The translations under genes and the position numbers were made by a program. DNA of 6,100 bases, taken from NCBI GenBank assembly GCA_013203755.1, contig JABMPI010000584.1, positions 1-6,100 of the forward strand. The letters run 5' to 3'. Source of the DNA: Bacteroidota bacterium (GTDB lineage: Bacteria > Bacteroidota > Bacteroidia > Bacteroidales > Prolixibacteraceae). The notes under the pieces are model-generated. The model was not told the origin of the DNA. It made no database searches and saw nothing but the letters and a program-made list of their open reading frames with translations. This document shows positions 5,646-6,100 of this stretch, piece by piece (within the stretch, counting starts at the first letter, position 1; the number at the start of each line of letters is the position of its first letter).

Positions 5646-6100
5646 ATGAAACGATTACTAATCTTCTTTATTCTTACAATTTTAATTGTTCCGGTTATGG
5701 CTCAACAACAAGAGAAAAAAACAAAAATTTCCGGAGAGATTTTATATTTGATTTCAACTCCAAAAGATTATTCCGAATCTGGGAAATCTTCGCCTTTATT
5801 ATTGTTTTTGCATGGTGCCGGTGAGCGTGGCAGTGATTTGACAATGGTAAAAGCATGGGGGCCACCAAAGATTATTGAAAATGGTGGTGAACTACCTTTT
5901 ATTGTTGTTTCGCCACAATGTCCGAAAGGTGAATTTTGGAATTCTTTTTTATTGAAAGGACTTTTAGATGAGGTAATTGAACAGTACAATGTTGATAAAT
6001 CCAGAATCTACCTAACCGGATTAAGCATGGGAGGTTATGGAAGTTTCGATTTAGCAATGGCGTACCCCGACTATTTTGCGGCTGTTGCTCCGGTTTGTGG
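5646..6100 (+). CDS. Exported alpha/beta-hydrolase, esterase/PHB-depolymerase-like (3' end outside window)
   Basis: Translation from the ATG at 5646 stays open to the window edge, giving 151 complete codons. It starts with a signal peptide (MKRLLIFFILTILIVPVMAQ). The alpha/beta-hydrolase fold is then recognisable. LLLFLHGAGERG (51-62) is the strand and oxyanion loop, FIVVSPQCPKGEFW (85-98) the next strand, and IYLTGLSMGGYGSFDLA (121-137) carries the nucleophile Ser127 in GLSMG. AYPDYFAAVAPVCG follows as usual. The HGAGERG and SPQCP patterns match secreted esterases of the PHB-depolymerase/feruloyl-esterase/prolyl-oligopeptidase-like group, which often act on plant polysaccharide side groups or lipids. 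The catalytic Asp and His would lie beyond the window, so substrate and completeness cannot be judged. The gene is separated from xseB by 161 bases and is probably its own unit. Confidence 0.85.
   Translation, partial: MKRLLIFFILTILIVPVMAQQQEKKTKISGEILYLISTPKDYSESGKSSPLLLFLHGAGERGSDLTMVKAWGPPKIIENGGELPFIVVSPQCPKGEFWNSFLLKGLLDEVIEQYNVDKSRIYLTGLSMGGYGSFDLAMAYPDYFAAVAPVC

Noticed and set aside
5572..5649. Micro-ORF MADKVLTQT ending in TAG at 5599-5601, followed in the same frame by a short hydrophobic stretch to TGA at 5647-5649
   Set aside because: Only nine codons, with no recognisable protein. It could be a decayed gene start or a leader peptide, but nothing beyond the ATG supports it.
5768..5989. 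Minus-strand frame of 73 codons opposite the hydrolase
   Set aside because: The + strand here encodes the HGAGERG and SPQCP parts of the alpha/beta-hydrolase. The antisense product has no recognisable features.

Overview
The window looks like an ordinary chromosomal stretch from an AT-rich member of the Bacteroidota, most likely the Marinilabiliales/Prolixibacteraceae area (lineage inferred, not shown). The clues are a secreted S8 protease ending in a type IX secretion (T9SS) sorting domain (YPNP motif), AT-rich leaders without strong Shine-Dalgarno sequences, and promoter-like boxes of the Bacteroidota kind (TTG ... TAnnTTTG). All long genes lie on the + strand. I see no insertion sequence, prophage, CRISPR array, tRNA or rRNA.

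Layout: (1) Up to 947 is the 3' part of a fused trehalose-6-phosphate synthase/phosphatase, with the end of the synthase and a complete phosphatase domain. (2) 948-1346 is a 399-base gap with no long gene. It holds a bulged hairpin (963-999), a nested inverted repeat that could fold as a three-way junction (1014-1082), and a possible 47-residue membrane-protein ORF on the minus strand (1116-1259). Promoter-like boxes face both ways in 1270-1322. (3) 1347-2138 encodes a secreted MORN-variant repeat protein. (4) 2202-3845 encodes the T9SS-type subtilase. It is followed after 3 bases by xseA (3849-5294), which overlaps xseB (5284-5484) by 11 bases. (5) 5485-5645 is a short AT-rich gap. (6) From 5646 to the window edge is the 5' part of an exported alpha/beta-hydrolase of the esterase/PHB-depolymerase-like type.

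Functionally, the first gene makes trehalose, a compatible solute. XseA and XseB form exodeoxyribonuclease VII, a single-strand-specific exonuclease used in DNA repair. The protease, MORN protein and esterase act outside the cytoplasm. The protease, xseA and xseB are packed tightly enough to be one transcript, although nothing in the sequence gives them a shared biochemical role.

I did not find a convincing new multi-gene system. The least explained part is the 948-1346 gap.
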